This document shows, piece by piece, positions 23,885-35,139 of a stretch of DNA of 60,118 bases. The notes under the pieces are model-generated. The model was not told the DNA's origin. It ran no database searches and saw nothing but the letters and a program-made list of their open reading frames with translations. The first letter of the stretch is position 1; each line of letters starts with the position of its first letter. A program made the position numbers and the translations under genes. The stretch comes from Eimeria necatrix (taxonomy: Eukaryota > Apicomplexa > Conoidasida > Eucoccidiorida > Eimeriidae): positions 1-60,118 of the forward strand of contig NW_013652525.1 of the NCBI RefSeq assembly GCF_000499385.1. The letters run 5' to 3'.

Positions 23885-24118
23885 TCAACGCATGCGCTGT
23901 GAGACAAGCGGGCATCTAAATTGAACTCTTTCAGCACCGCGCCTGGTCACCCGACTAACAAAAGCCCGCTGCTCCTGATGGTCTTTTCAAAGGGGCGTGG
24001 AAGAGTAGTCCCTTTGAGGAGACGATCAGCAGCAGCGTTTTTTGCTGGTGGGGTGACCAGGCGCAGTGCTGACAGAGTTCAATTTAGATGCCCGCTTGTC
24101 TCAAAGCCTATGCGTTGA
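23885..24118. mobile_element. 234-bp foldback (MITE-like) inverted repeat
   Basis: The left arm 23,885-23,994 and right arm 24,010-24,118 are inverted copies of each other over about 110 bp at roughly 87% identity, with one 1-nt indel and a 15-nt central loop. Both ends read TCAACGCAT inward. There is no internal coding frame. The structure fits a non-autonomous foldback/MITE element or a long hairpin transcript precursor. No clear target-site duplication was found (left flank AATAG, right flank ATGCG), and no second copy is in the window. Confidence 0.85.
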
Positions 24119-24128
24119 ATGCGCATAC

Positions 24129-24415
24129 CTCGTGAGATAGAACGTGGTACTTTTGTGTTTGCTCAGTAAATTGTTGCATTGTCTGCAAATATAATGAGCG
24201 AACAACACTGAATGCGCCTCGACGATTATGTGCCTCATACCAATGCTGTGCAGAGTCGCCGTACAGAAGCACGAGTATGCTAGTGATTCGACCACCAGCA
24301 TCTCGGGTAAAATATGCAAATGATATGCGGCTTGCGAGTTTCCCGCTTTTGTTCATGACTTGTGCCGCATGGAACAGAGGGCATGAGCAGGTCACGCCGC
24401 GCCGAATGTACAGTG
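24129..24415 (-). CDS. Possible internal exon beside the foldback element
   Basis: On the minus strand an acceptor-like GAGCACTGCAG is followed by 95 open codons and a good donor match (CACGAG|GTATGC). The donor lies 11 bp from the edge of the foldback element, so the element would sit in the downstream intron. The peptide starts L-Y-I-R-R-G-V-T-C-S-C and shows no known domain. It could follow the segments at 24,789-26,039 in one gene; the phases (1, then 0) allow this, though other combinations do too. Confidence 0.3.
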
Positions 24416-24543
24416 CTGCAGTGCTCGTGAATAACATTTTTTGGGTATGCAAAAGGGCTGCTGGTCCGAAGTTGAAAGTATAACCTGAAACATTTGGTAG
24501 TGAGGGCTGTGCATATCCGGTACATCACGAAAGTTTACATCGC

Positions 24544-25011
24544 TTATAATCTGGTTTGACTCGAACCCTTCAAAAGATGTGAGATCCTTTGTGATGCACG
24601 ATTAGGTGCTGCGAAACAAGCCATTTCCTTTTTAGGATTGAACGCAGTCATCACTAAAAGCAACCACCCATCTTGAATCTCTATGGGCATAGGATGACGC
24701 GACGACCAGAGTCTTTTTAGATATTTAGATACAATAACTGATGATATAGATATTCGTCGGTTCTGCGCAGCAAGTGGGTCCAGTGCACTTGCATTTTCCA
24801 GTAGTTCATGGAACACAGCGACTACTTCCGTGGCCATGTTCATCATTTGCGACTCTTTAATCGATCCGGGGTAAACGCGAATACAGCTCCGAACTGTCAG
24901 TACGAGCTTGTTCTTGACCAAGTGTGTGTGAAGACTCATCGCTGCCTTACCTGGATCACCCAGGAAGTGAGTTTCACAAGACACTAACAGATGAACGGTT
25001 GTAAGTAACAT
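24544..25011 (-). CDS. 155-codon minus-strand frame, ATG to TAA; exonic segment of unknown product
   Basis: This is one of the longest ATG-started frames in the window. It can be read uninterrupted. Alternatively it can be split: an exon at 24,951-25,016 (acceptor GATTAACAG, donor CCAG|GTAAGG), a 57-nt in-frame intron, then an exon from 24,893 down to about 24,789. The split version joins in phase with a possible upstream exon at 25,919-26,039. The region F-H-E-L-L-E-N-A-S-A-L-D-P looks like an amphipathic helix. No domain is recognised. Confidence 0.3.
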   Translation of the reverse strand: MLLTTVHLLVSCETHFLGDPGKAAMSLHTHLVKNKLVLTVRSCIRVYPGSIKESQMMNMATEVVAVFHELLENASALDPLAAQNRRISISSVIVSKYLKRLWSSRHPMPIEIQDGWLLLVMTAFNPKKEMACFAAPNRASQRISHLLKGSSQTRL

Positions 25012-25918
25012 GCTCTCTGTTAATCAGGTCAAACGATTTCATTTCATGGCAAAGAGCAATATGTGTGTCCCCCTTATTCTTCAGGGGCTGCTGCTAGCAT
25101 TGAAAACTTTGCAGAAGACGCATATGCGAGAATGAAGTGCCTTATCCTCCCAGTAAACAGTGTTTAACACACAAACCAGACGCACAATGCGTGTTTCCTT
25201 TTGTCTAGTTGGCAAATTGGTCTGTTTTGTGTATATTTGGAATAAACAGGAAGCGTGAGGGGCGACATAGAGTGCAGATTCACTATGGAGAAGTTGTGCA
25301 TCTTGTGACGGGGGTTATCTGTGAAAATTGTCTGGAATACCCAACATTTCGCCAGGAAGTACGTACTCCAATATTTACTACCGTTGAAGTTAGTGCCAAA
25401 CCCTAGCAGATTGTAAATATAAACAAGATGGGCGTGAAAGGAACATATTGATTGCAGGCGGGCTTTGCATTATCGCGCCCAAGTGCGCCTAAATGTTTGC
25501 GCCATGCAGAATAGCTGGACTACCCCGCGTGATTCGCTGCGTATTGGCGACTGCTGAATGATGCCTTTCTGCTATTTCGGCTACCGTTTGTCGCCTAATG
25601 ATCTCTGCACTAGTGTTTCTAGAGGGGAGCCATGCTCTTCCTCAAAATGAAGTAGGGTTAGAAAATAACAATTTCCATATCGCGATTCATTTGAGAATCC
25701 TGAACAGTAAGGCTATCACGTCCATTGTGGGATTGCTTATAGGATCATTATCGCAGTGTCCTCTTCTGTTGGTGCTTCTTTCTGCTTCCAGCTACACCAG
25801 CATGGTCGCTAGGGGCCGCTGCAGGAAATGCATGGCTCAAAGATTGCAGCAGTTGTAGGTGCAAGCGGGACGGGAACATGCTTTTTTAATTGATCATTGA
25901 GGTGTATTACTATGTCAC

Positions 25919-26039
25919 CCAGTAGAAATATCTGAACAGCTGAACTTTGGAATAATTTGAATTTAAGACCGTGAAGAGCTTTGATAACTGTGCTTGTCAA
26001 CCACAAATCCTGGAGTCGGGAGTGGTTTCGCCGAATGTA
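25919..26039 (-). CDS. Possible exon upstream of the 24.5-25.0 kb frame
   Basis: On the minus strand CTAATGCAG precedes 40 open codons plus one base, ending at CTACTGG|GTGACA. The exit phase matches the next candidate exon (25,016 downward), with a 902-nt gap. The peptide starts Y-I-R-R-N-H-S-R and is otherwise unremarkable. Confidence 0.2.
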
Positions 26040-28392
26040 CTGCATTAGTCGCTCTTTGAGCCTGCACTTCTTGATACTGTTGCGTTCGGCAGACCTAAAT
26101 TTAAAGCCATAGCCCAGATATCATTTAGGACTACCAGACGTTGAGAACCCTTGTATTTGAAGGAATGGAAGTACCTGATGTAAAACAGACCTCGCAGGTT
26201 TGAATACCGTACAAGCAGGGATATGTGTGATTCCCTTCTGACTGAACGTCCACGACGAATGGGGGGTCTTTCGCATCGTCAGGTTGTGAGCTTCGTAGAT
26301 CGTTGGAAACACGCTCCAATGTGCACGTGCGTTTTTCTTAGAATTAAAGCTTGTTGGATGAGGGCGAGTATTTGCATGAGAACTGACGTTCTGCCCTGCA
26401 GTACTTCCACGTGGGGGGCCTGTGCTCGCTGCCTTGCATTTGCTTGCCATTGTAGCATCACTTTTTTTAGATTTATGTACATCATGATTTGTGTTGAGAG
26501 GATGTCCCGTGAAAATGGTGCACTTTCACGTTGCTATCGCCAGCACACTTGATAGAGGCATATCCAAGTCAAATTTAGTAGGCGACGCTCCCTTCTTGGA
26601 CAATACAGACACAGGATTACTAGATAGACCGGTATTGAGGAGATATATCTACACGCCTTTGCCTAGCCTTTCAGTATGTATGTTGAGTGGACCAACCAGG
26701 AGATTGCTGCCACCAGCAAGATTTTGCCTCGCCTGCCAAGCTCTCTGTCTCACCTCCCTGCTTTCATGAGTACGGCATCATGCCGTTCCCGGCATGCTCA
26801 TTTGTGTTGACTTGTAAACTTGGAGAATGCTACAGATTCAGATCGTAGGCAACAATTTAAACACACCCGCGATCTAGCACGAGGTGCCATATACAGCATG
26901 CTATACTGGCAGGATTAGTGTAATATATCAGCTTTTTGATTTCGCTGCTTGTCATCATTCTCTTGCGGTGTGTGTAGAACGGTAAACTAATGAGTACCAG
27001 TGAACAATTTTTTGGGGTCAGCGTCTTGTGCTCCAGATTTACGCAATGCTGCAGCGTTCCCATTGTTAAATTCGTTGCTATTCATACCTTTCTTGCATTG
27101 AAGAAGCTTTTGGCGACTTAGTGGACGGCTGGCTTTGAGTTGTAGCTCAGAAACTCGCTCCACTTGGCGTACATCGCATCCGACGCAGCAAACCGCGGAG
27201 AGGCACAGAGGTCGTGTTCACGTGTAAGAAAGAAACACAGCTAGTTTTGCTGTCCGCACCTTAAATACGCCACTGACAAATCAGTAAGCCACATTTCCTG
27301 TTCGTATATGAAACGTTGAGCAAATAGCGGCAAATGTGTAGGTGTGTTGTTGCCTGTGGCTGCGTCGCTGGTCTGATGCAGAATTGTGTACCTGGCTGCG
27401 AATCAGCTTGGTTACACGGAAATGAAGGTGAAAATTTGCCGCTATTGTAATGGGTGCAGCAAGAATATTTTATGGAAGGTGTAAGAATATTTTTTGGAAG
27501 CTCTCCGTGCTTTCTATGAAGCTGCTGCCTTAATCTCGCCAACATGTTCTTTTGCTTACCTTTTAAAATGCACAGGAAAGATCCACACTCAGGTGGACGG
27601 TAGCGGCCAGTGGAGGGTTCTTCAGGCCAGTCTTCGGATTACCTATTTGCCTGAACCGCCTGTAAAGTGCCAGTTTGTTCTTGTCATTATTGCTCCAAGT
27701 TGTATAGACCTTGTAGGCTGATGTTCGCTCATCACTGATACGATTCGCGGCGTTGTTTTGCGTTTAGGAAGTGAGTTGGTTTACGCTCATGAAGTACATT
27801 AAAACGTAATATTCTTGCGTGAGCCCGCTGTATGAGAGCAGTCGGCTGATGCGGTCACGTGTTACTGTAGAACTAAGCATGCGCAATGGACAGTGGCTTT
27901 TTTTCTTGCGCTGTAGCTGCGCAGGTCACGTGCTCATCGGATCTATCTGAAAACTGCTCGGCGCTTTACAAATGGGATGAATTTGTCGACGTTTTCATGC
28001 TAATCAAAGGCGGGCGAGATCTGGCGACCTTCTGTGTAGCCTATGCATTTTGATGTCTCTGGCGTAACTTACTCTATGCCTTGACAGCAATCAGCGCAGA
28101 TATTTCTTTACTATGGTGTTTTGACTCTCAGTTCGCAGGACGGAGATTGTTATCAAGCTGGCTTTGTGCTTATGTGTGAGTTGCTTCTCTAGAGCTTCCG
28201 AAATCATTTGCAGGTACATTGAGAGGTCTTTTGGCGCAAGGTACACACCGTGCTATATACGGTCATGACGCTTGGTGATGGTGAACACCTTAATGATTCT
28301 TCCCCTGCAGGCTTGAAGCTAATGTATCATGTTGCACGCAGTTCGCTTTATGCAATATATGTTGTTCGCTTTGTAGTAGGGAAACGTGTATT

Positions 28393-28620
28393 ATGAAGCT
28401 GTTGAGAGCACGTGTATTGTCAGTCCTTACTCGTAATCGTGCCACTACATTCCAAAATTCATTCTTATATGGTGGCAAGGATGCCAGCATGCAGTCAGCA
28501 CTATTTTTGATTTGTGTCTTGACTGGAGCAACAGTCGCAGGTGCGCTCCTATCAGGTCTTCCATATTTCATGTGCCATTACGTTTTCTACGTCTGCAGGC
28601 GCAGAAAACGTAGTGGATAA
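28393..28620 (+). CDS. 75-codon ORF with basic N-terminus and a hydrophobic helix
   Basis: This is a complete ATG-to-TAA frame. The first 25 residues are rich in Arg and Leu with no acidic residue, as in a mitochondrial presequence. Residues 36-60 form one long hydrophobic segment, and the tail ends in R-R-R-K-R-S-G. The layout suits a small organellar inner-membrane protein. However, the minus strand is also open across it (28,290-28,571), a 10-bp inverted repeat overlaps its end, and 75 codons is within chance length. Confidence 0.25.
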   Translation: MKLLRARVLSVLTRNRATTFQNSFLYGGKDASMQSALFLICVLTGATVAGALLSGLPYFMCHYVFYVCRRRKRSG

Positions 28621-29713
28621 TCATTTTTCTGGGCTTACTTGCGCGTTTTGACCTTCGATTGCTACTACATGCTCAAATCCAGTAAGCCACTTACTGGACA
28701 GTGAATATTCATGTGTCTGCGTCTCCAGGTATTTGTTGGTTCTGACTTTCCATTTATTTTACCGTCATGTCTTTTCAGCTGCAGCCATTTTGGACAGAGG
28801 CATTTTGAGGACCTACAAAGACCAACAATGATGAGTTAATCAACCTGCAGCTGTCGCGCAGCTACTCATCACTTTGCTTTGCCGTCACTTTATATCAAAT
28901 GAACTAGTTTTCGAGAGACCTGGGATGTGGCGGTGCGCGCTGCACATGATGTAATTTTACGCTGCTTCTGCACCAAAAGAGCTGCAGTAGTCACAGGGAG
29001 CGTGTGGTGAGCCGTTTGGCAGCTCATAACAAGCCATTCTAATTGTGTTTGCGACAGTGGCACTCGTAATTGTCCTGCACGCTGTACAAAGATTTTTGAG
29101 AACGAGGCACATCACCATAGTACAGGACGAGGAGCGAAATCTCAAGCTCGTCTTCACATGTGAATGTTCGTGGAGCATCCGGGTTGGCTGATTGTGACTG
29201 TGGGTCTTTTGCTTAAGACTTTCAATACGTGCGTCAAGTTGAGCAGATGATGTTTGACGTGTTTAACTGGTTCACGCGTACAAATTGCGTTTTCCCCGGT
29301 GACTACATATTAGAATGTGTCTGTAGGCATGCAGGGTCTACTTACCGTTTTGTTGTGACCATTGTCAGCGGTAGCTGTCTCGTGGTTGACGCTAGCTGTT
29401 TTGTAACTGTGTCAGTACCGCTAGCCAACGCTATGGACGCTACGCAGCAGGGTCTGACTCCTAGAGTGTCATCCTGATTTTTAAGGTCTTTCTCTGTAAT
29501 GCATGGTGCACAGCGTGTGCGTGACAGCAGCAGGAGGACGCATTTGTGCACTGCCGAGTAACGGAATACGTAAGCTTATTTGCTGAGTACGCACGTGGAG
29601 AAAATGATTATTTGCCTCTTTTCCTAGCACTTCGTGAAGTCTCCGCACGACCATGGAAAGTTGTTCAAGCTGCTGTTTTCCTCTAGAATAAATGTTTGCC
29701 TCTTTGCATGTAG

Positions 29714-32690
29714 CTGGCAATGGGGAATGCAGGCCTCAGCCTGCATCCCCGATTGCCATGCCCTGGCTGTTCAGCCTAGCAGCTCATGTGTCTTGCTCTT
29801 GGTTCGCCAGTACCTGGTGCATAGGCTCTTGCTGTGGGCATCAGCATATTACTTCACAGAGTTAAAAAGCACAGTCTGGTGTGTGGAATAGCTTTGCAAG
29901 TGCTTACTGCAGAGTACTCTCCAGGTGTTGTTCTGCGTACTCAGACCGTTCGTCGTACCCGAGGACGCTTTTTCTTGTTGTATCGGTTACTGCAGCCTCG
30001 CGACAGCATCTAATGCAGTAGATACGTAGGTTCCAATTGCTAACTGTCCGGTCGACGTTTTGCCCATTTTTGTGAGAGGGAGTTTGGGGAAATAAATAAT
30101 TGAGCCACGGGTCAGACCGTGAAGTCGCTTTCTCTTCTGCTAGTAGAATACCATTTTTTCATAGCACCTTGCCTCTGGGTTATTTGAGCACTACCATTGG
30201 CTTCCGACGTTTTGCCGGCTTTCAATCAGCACCGACAGTAGACCGGCTTTAGTTCAAGTTTATCTGTTGCTGTTCTCGCTCTAAACACGCTGCAAGCTGA
30301 ATCAGTTGAACAAGGCTGATGTCAGGCGGCTCTAAACACATTCAGTAGCGCATTCTCGCACTCTTTGGTCACTCACATCAAGCATTTTTCCATGATACAT
30401 CTACGAAAGTTACTCTTGCTTTCCCATGAAGCAATGAAGCGCTGCGCAGACCCCGTGTGATTCTCGTTCCTTTGCAGATGCCGCAACAGTAGCCAAGCAT
30501 TTTGGAGTTACGGCCCCTTTGTACCGCGCTGTGACTGGAGAAGCACTCTATCGCGTGCGTTCTCGGGCACTGGCTTGCTCTATGCGATTCTTTGATGCTC
30601 ACTGCTCGCCTAAGGAACCTTACAGTGACATATATGATTTAGCCTGTCATTGGCGTTTCGTGAGAATCCGCGTAGCCCTTTGCGCTTGCAGGGATGCATC
30701 ATATTTCTGAGCTTATGTGCGTCATATATTGAACAAATGTGGTTATTCCTGCGGACGATACGTTGTTGGATTCGCCTTAGGGGACACTTTAGGTGACAAC
30801 AAGGACAAGCTATATTTGACGTCGCATTCTACGTGCTTTGCAGCCCACAATTGATAATTCTCAAGAATATTTACGTTGCTGTTGCACACGAAGGCTTCTG
30901 ACGCAGTGTTGAGTACAAAGACACCCGAACAAAACGCGACAGATTGCCTGTCGGAAGATGCCTCTGTTGTTTGGAAGCTACTGTATCGCGCTCAGCAAAA
31001 TCAAATTTATCGCGAAGAGCAAATGCTGCTGAAATATTGCGCTGGCCAGCATACGTCTATAGAATATTTGGGTACTTCGTGATGCTTTTCGTTTTTTCCA
31101 ATGAGCTGTTGCGCTGTACTTTGCTGTTGTGCTTGCAGCTGCTTGGTGGCTGCGGCCACTATTCAATTAAGCGTTCTTAGTCTGTGTTTTACTGTTGTGA
31201 GGTTCATGCCCAGCGCTGACTGTTGGAAGCCGGCTTCTACCTCATCCTATTTTGCTTACAGTACCATTTCAGAACGAGAAGAAAGTGCAATGCGGCAAGT
31301 GGAGTCGGCGAATGGCGTTTCTACATTTGCATTTTTCCTCGTGTGGCGCACAGTTGGTGAGTAGCAGCAGCAGATGCTCGCATTGTCGCATTACTCAGCG
31401 GAAGCCAGTTTGCAAGAGAATCGCATCTTCTACGGTCTAACATTTTGTATGAACACCGAGCAATCTCTTTAAAATAGGATGTAAAGAAGCTAAGTACTAC
31501 GTGTGGGCTGGTGCAGGATGGCTGAAACTTGCAACCGTTGGCCTTTTGCGCGTCTTGGACAGACGGCTTGGTGAGTGCGTTTATTACCATATTTTGTTCT
31601 CGTGTTATGTTTGGTTTGAAAACGTTGCAGTTTATTGTGGCCAAGGCTTTCTTACCATGCAATCAGGAAAACGATCGAGTGATTCAAAATGAATGTGTTT
31701 TGGGTAAAAGGTTGAGTGGTTAATGCGCTGCCGTCTAACTGCACAGTTCGCGTGTATCCTCAACTTGCGAAGCATCTGGACAAGTTGTTATGGAATGCAG
31801 CTGATTGCCGGCAGTTTATTGCCATATTTTGTTCTCGTGTTACAATTGGTTCGACAACAGTGGGGTTTACTTTGATTGAGGCTTTTTTACCATGCAATCA
31901 GGAAAACGATTGAGTGAGTTAATATGTTGCTGCGCTTTAGCACCTTTTCCGAGAGCCATTTTGCTCCAACTTAAGGAAACAAACCATGTGTAGTAAAACC
32001 TTTTCCTGATTTGAGGCACATTATTGATAGCGCGTAAGCCATGCGGACATGCCGAAATTAACAGCCATATAGGCGCCGTTTTGTATAACCTCGAGAGCAA
32101 TCTTCAGAAGCTGCGTCCGTAGTCAGTGAAACGCATTGTAAAGCCTTGACTGTTTTTTCTTTGGCGTACTGAACAGCTGATGCGGTAGTAGAATTCTCCT
32201 ATGCAGTGGTACATGCGAAATCTATGATGAAGTCGTTTTGGGTTCAACGGCACGCTGTCACGGCCTAGTGAGTTTTTCCGACTCCACATGGAACTACACC
32301 GCAAAACTACAGAAAGTATGTCGTCTTTGGGAACGCGAGATTCATCAGTACGGAATTATTGGAGCTTGTAGAAGAGCCAACGTCATGAAGGGTCGAAGGA
32401 ATGTTCCCGCAGACCTGCGAAGGCCTGTAGGCATGGGGTTATGGGGTTATCAGGAAGTAAGCCGTGTTGCGCAGTATGGACATACGATACAATCCGGCGG
32501 GCGCGTCTTCTTCCGAGTTTTACAGCGAAGTATTGGAGAGCTGGTGCATTGGGTTCACTGCAATATCGAACTACACTGCATTAAACACCTAGCTCAGCAC
32601 GATTTAATGCGTTGTCTTTCCCTGAATAGCGACACTGTTATCGTAAAAGCTAATGCGATGCTTGTGCTTCTCCCCAATTCTGACCAGTAA
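29714..32690 (+). CDS. Best plus-strand exon chain; protein of unknown function
   Basis: Eight segments can be joined without breaking frame: 29,714-29,880; 30,478-30,659; 30,894-31,078; 31,139-31,356; 31,517-31,570; 31,747-31,813; 32,207-32,456; 32,526-32,690 (TAA). The firmest junctions are 31,139-31,356 to 31,517-31,570 (donor TTG|GTGAGT, acceptor GGTGCAG) and on to 31,747 (donor TTG|GTGAGT, acceptor CTAACTGCACAG); there the phases agree with little freedom of choice. The 31,078 junction gives a 60-nt pyrimidine-rich intron. The donor at 31,813 and acceptor at 30,893 are weak. The deduced protein has one hydrophobic stretch (about 31,139-31,200) and scattered cysteines; no domain is recognised. 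The 5' end is not located. A possible true last exon lies at 33,588-33,744. Chance remains a real alternative. Confidence 0.35.
29716..29757 (+). other. 19-bp hairpin with 4-nt loop
   Basis: The arms 29,716-29,734 and 29,739-29,757 pair with two central mismatches around the loop CTCA. It is too short for an animal-type miRNA precursor and has no T-run for a terminator. It lies at the start of a candidate exon, so it may be incidental. Confidence 0.6.
31579..31917 (+). repeat. Diverged tandem duplication, 235-bp period
   Basis: 31,579-31,682 and 31,814-31,917 align at roughly 75-80%, with shared stretches CATATTTTGTTCTCGTGTTA and TGCAATCAGGAAAACGAT. In the chain above, each copy follows one of the small exons at 31,517 and 31,747, so an exon with its intron start may have been duplicated. 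Confidence 0.8.
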
Positions 32691-33577
32691 TTAGAAGCTG
32701 CCTACCGAAAGAATCAAATGATGGTTTGCTGGGAGTGGCTTTGTAGTTAGTGCGTCCTTAATGGTTACAGTTATCTGTCGTCCAAGCGCTTTGCCTGCAA
32801 TGAAGCGTAACAAAACATACATCACATCACTGTTGCATGTTAGAGCGGCGCAGGAGGCTTCTAACATCGCAGATAGCAGGCGTTTGATAGGTATGCCAAC
32901 AGTGAACTAGCTGACGTTACTGCTCATGAATGCCGTAATTACGTATAAATCCAATATTACAAAATTGGCTCTCAGATAGTGCGTGAGATGTCCACAAAAT
33001 GTAATTTTCCTTCACGAATCATGCGCGTTTGGATACAATCCGGCGGGCGCGTCTTCTTCCGAGTTTTACAGCGAAGTATTGGAGAGCTGGTGCATTGGGT
33101 TCACTGCAATATCGAACTACACTGCATTAAACACCTAGCTCAGCACGATTTAATGCGTTGTCTTTCCCTGAATAGCGACACTGTTATCGTAAAAGCTAAT
33201 GCGATGCTTGTGCTTCTCCCCAATTCTGACCAGTAATTAGAAGCTGCCTACCGAAAGAATCAAATGATGGTTTGCTGGGAGTGGCTTTGTAGTTAGTGCG
33301 TCCTTAATGGTTACAGTTATCTGTCGTCCAAGCGCTTTGCCTGCAATGAAGCGTAACAAAACATACATCACATCACTGTTGCATGTTAGAGCGGCGCAGG
33401 AGGCTTCTAACATCGCAGATAGCAGGCGTTTGATAGGTATGCCAACAGTGAACTAGCTGACGTTACTGCTCATGAATGCCGTAATTACGTATAAATCCAA
33501 TATTACAAAATTGGCTCTCAGATAGTGCGTGAGATGTCCACAAAATGTAATTTTCCTTCACGAATCATGCGCGTTTT
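32486..33577 (+). repeat. 546-bp tandem duplication with no difference seen
   Basis: 32,486-33,031 and 33,032-33,577 appear identical along their whole length. The junctions are the shared bases before GATACAATCC. Each copy carries the acceptor TTCCGAGTTTTACAG and the following open segment to TAA (32,526-32,690 and 33,072-33,236). The duplication is therefore very recent, kept identical by conversion, or an assembly error. Confidence 0.95.
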
Positions 33578-33587
33578 TTAGCTTCAG

Positions 33588-33744
33588 GGTATTTTGTTTC
33601 GATGATGCGCAGGATGTGCGTCTGGCGGTATACCAGCCATTGGAAGGCTTGAAACTCCGAGTTAGGAAGCGCGAAAAGCTTTCGTTCCGCGCGTTGTGCT
33701 CGATGGCAAAGTTGACGGAAAGTAATGCCTTGAAAGCACCTTAA
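33588..33744 (+). CDS. Possible terminal exon after the 546-bp duplication
   Basis: A strong acceptor (GCGTTTTTTAGCTTCAG) only 11 bp past the duplication is followed by 52 codons to TAA. The peptide begins V-F-C-F-D-D-A-Q-D-V-R-L and has a basic stretch R-V-R-K-R-E-K. It would need a phase-2 partner, which the chain ending at 32,456 or 32,690 does not supply directly. Confidence 0.25.
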
Positions 33745-33783
33745 CCTTCGTGACATCGCAGTAGATTAAAGCTGTATGGACTG

Positions 33784-34056
33784 TTAAAAGCAATGTTTTG
33801 CGTGATTCACTTGATTCATATTAGTTCGTACGACGTGACAGTACTGACAGTTGAGGTGAGGCATCACAGACGCTTTACTTGCGAATTTTCTCTTCTTGAC
33901 GTTAGCTTTGGGTGACATGCCTGGCTTCCACGAGTGCAAGTTGTTTTCTTTGCTAGTGTACCCTGCCAGCGCACTGTAGTTTCGCTGGTTTCTGGCCTGT
34001 TGAAGTCTAGAAGGGTTCATCAGGCGGCTCCGCAGGTGGTACGACTTGTGCAGCAT
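33784..34056 (-). CDS. 90-codon ATG frame with a Cys/His cluster at the C-terminus
   Basis: The last 21 residues contain C70-x2-C73-x11-H85-x3-C89 (H88 adjacent), spacing that could bind zinc, preceded by a lysine-rich stretch K-K-R-K-F-A-S-K. This would suit a small nucleic-acid-binding or ribosomal-type protein. Frames on the same strand at 34,178-34,555 and 34,560-34,763 (both ATG-started) could be upstream exons, with donor-like CCAA|GTAAGG inside the former. No match to a named family could be made. Confidence 0.28.
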   Translation of the reverse strand: MLHKSYHLRSRLMNPSRLQQARNQRNYSALAGYTSKENNLHSWKPGMSPKANVKKRKFASKASVMPHLNCQYCHVVRTNMNQVNHAKHCF

Positions 34057-34559
34057 AAAAAACTTTACATCAATGGTGCGCGCAGTTGATTTGTGTGGCG
34101 AAGGTTGAACCTGTTTAATTTTTGTTAAGGCGATGCTGGTACTTGATGACTAATGCAGGTCCAGCACGAAACCAGCTCTAGTGTGCGTTTCTTGCAACTA
34201 GGTGGCAGCGCTTTGGCTTTTTGTGGCAAGGATTTAGAATATCAAGCATGATGCGACTGCTAGGAAGTATGTCTTGTGCAGCAGTCATTATATGCTCAAG
34301 ACGATTCCTGCTGAGCGATAGGATGCTAGGTGCACTATGAGTATCCCTATTCCAACGCTCAATTGACAATAGAGTGCAGGCTCGCTTTACCTTACTTGGA
34401 TATCTTATATGGCCATATGCAGCACGTGAGTGGTCACAAGTCAGTGTACATGTCCATAACGTGATTACATGACTTGAATTGTATTTGCGGTTGATGTCAG
34501 GATGATGATTTGCTCTACGAAAGGCTTTCGCAGGCAAGGTGCTGGGGCGACGCATCTGA

Positions 34560-34763
34560 CTAGCTTGACTGTACTTCCATGCATCCCGTGCCTTGCTTCA
34601 TCACTCCATAATATAGCCACGAAAAGTGCCGAAAATGCGAGTGAATGAAGCGCTGTAGCACGACTGGTTCAAGGACGCGTGGCCGTCCCCATTTGCATTT
34701 CTTTTGCAGGGCGTGAGTCCCAGAAAATACACTGCTGATCGCTTGCAGTTGAAATTTCACCAT
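34560..34763 (-). CDS. 67-codon ATG frame, possible 5' exon
   Basis: The frame runs from ATG at 34,763 to TAG. The peptide begins M-V-K-F-Q-L-Q-A-I-S-S and is basic and aromatic further on. A donor-like ATGGAA|GTACAG lies near its end. It is placed here because it sits just upstream of two more minus-strand frames that end in the Cys/His cluster. Confidence 0.18.
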   Translation of the reverse strand: MVKFQLQAISSVFSGTHALQKKCKWGRPRVLEPVVLQRFIHSHFRHFSWLYYGVMKQGTGCMEVQSS

Positions 34764-34904
34764 AATTTTTATTAGCTGTACTGGCTTATGTAACAGTACT
34801 ACTATATGACTGACGTCAGTGCCGTGTTTTTCTCGGTGGTTAAAACGTTTGTACAGTGTACAAAGAAGTTCCTAGCAGTGGGAGCTGACGCTAAGGCTTC
34901 ATGG

Positions 34905-35139
34905 ACACGCGGACTAACAGCTGGTGAGCATCACAGAAATCAAAACTGAAGCTCCAGTATCAGTGCAAAAAATCAAAGAGCAACCGCATAACCTGCTTGT
35001 GTGCCCTGGACACAAGAAGAGAATGGTCGCTAACAATCTCTGCAAAAGCGTGGACAGGCGGATTGTACGCATTTGGCTTCAAGATCTTTACGCCAGCCAT
35101 TGTGTGCTACGAAAGAAATCATGCCATGCGACTACTTAG
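34905..35139 (+). CDS. Exon-like frame, dispersed paralogue 1
   Basis: After GGACTAACAG an open frame begins L-V-S-I-T-E and later reads H-N-L-L-V-C-P-G-H, running to TAG at 35,139. A related frame 11.6 kb away (46,499-46,633) begins with the same six residues after an acceptor-like AATCAG and reads H-S-L-F-V-C-G-G-W, with four fewer codons between. The shared reading phase is the only hint of coding; no family is known to me. Confidence 0.25.

Noticed and set aside
31690..31760. tRNA-like GTTGAGTGGTTAATGCGCTG
   Set aside because: It resembles a Leu/Ser-type D arm, but no T arm or acceptor stem is present.
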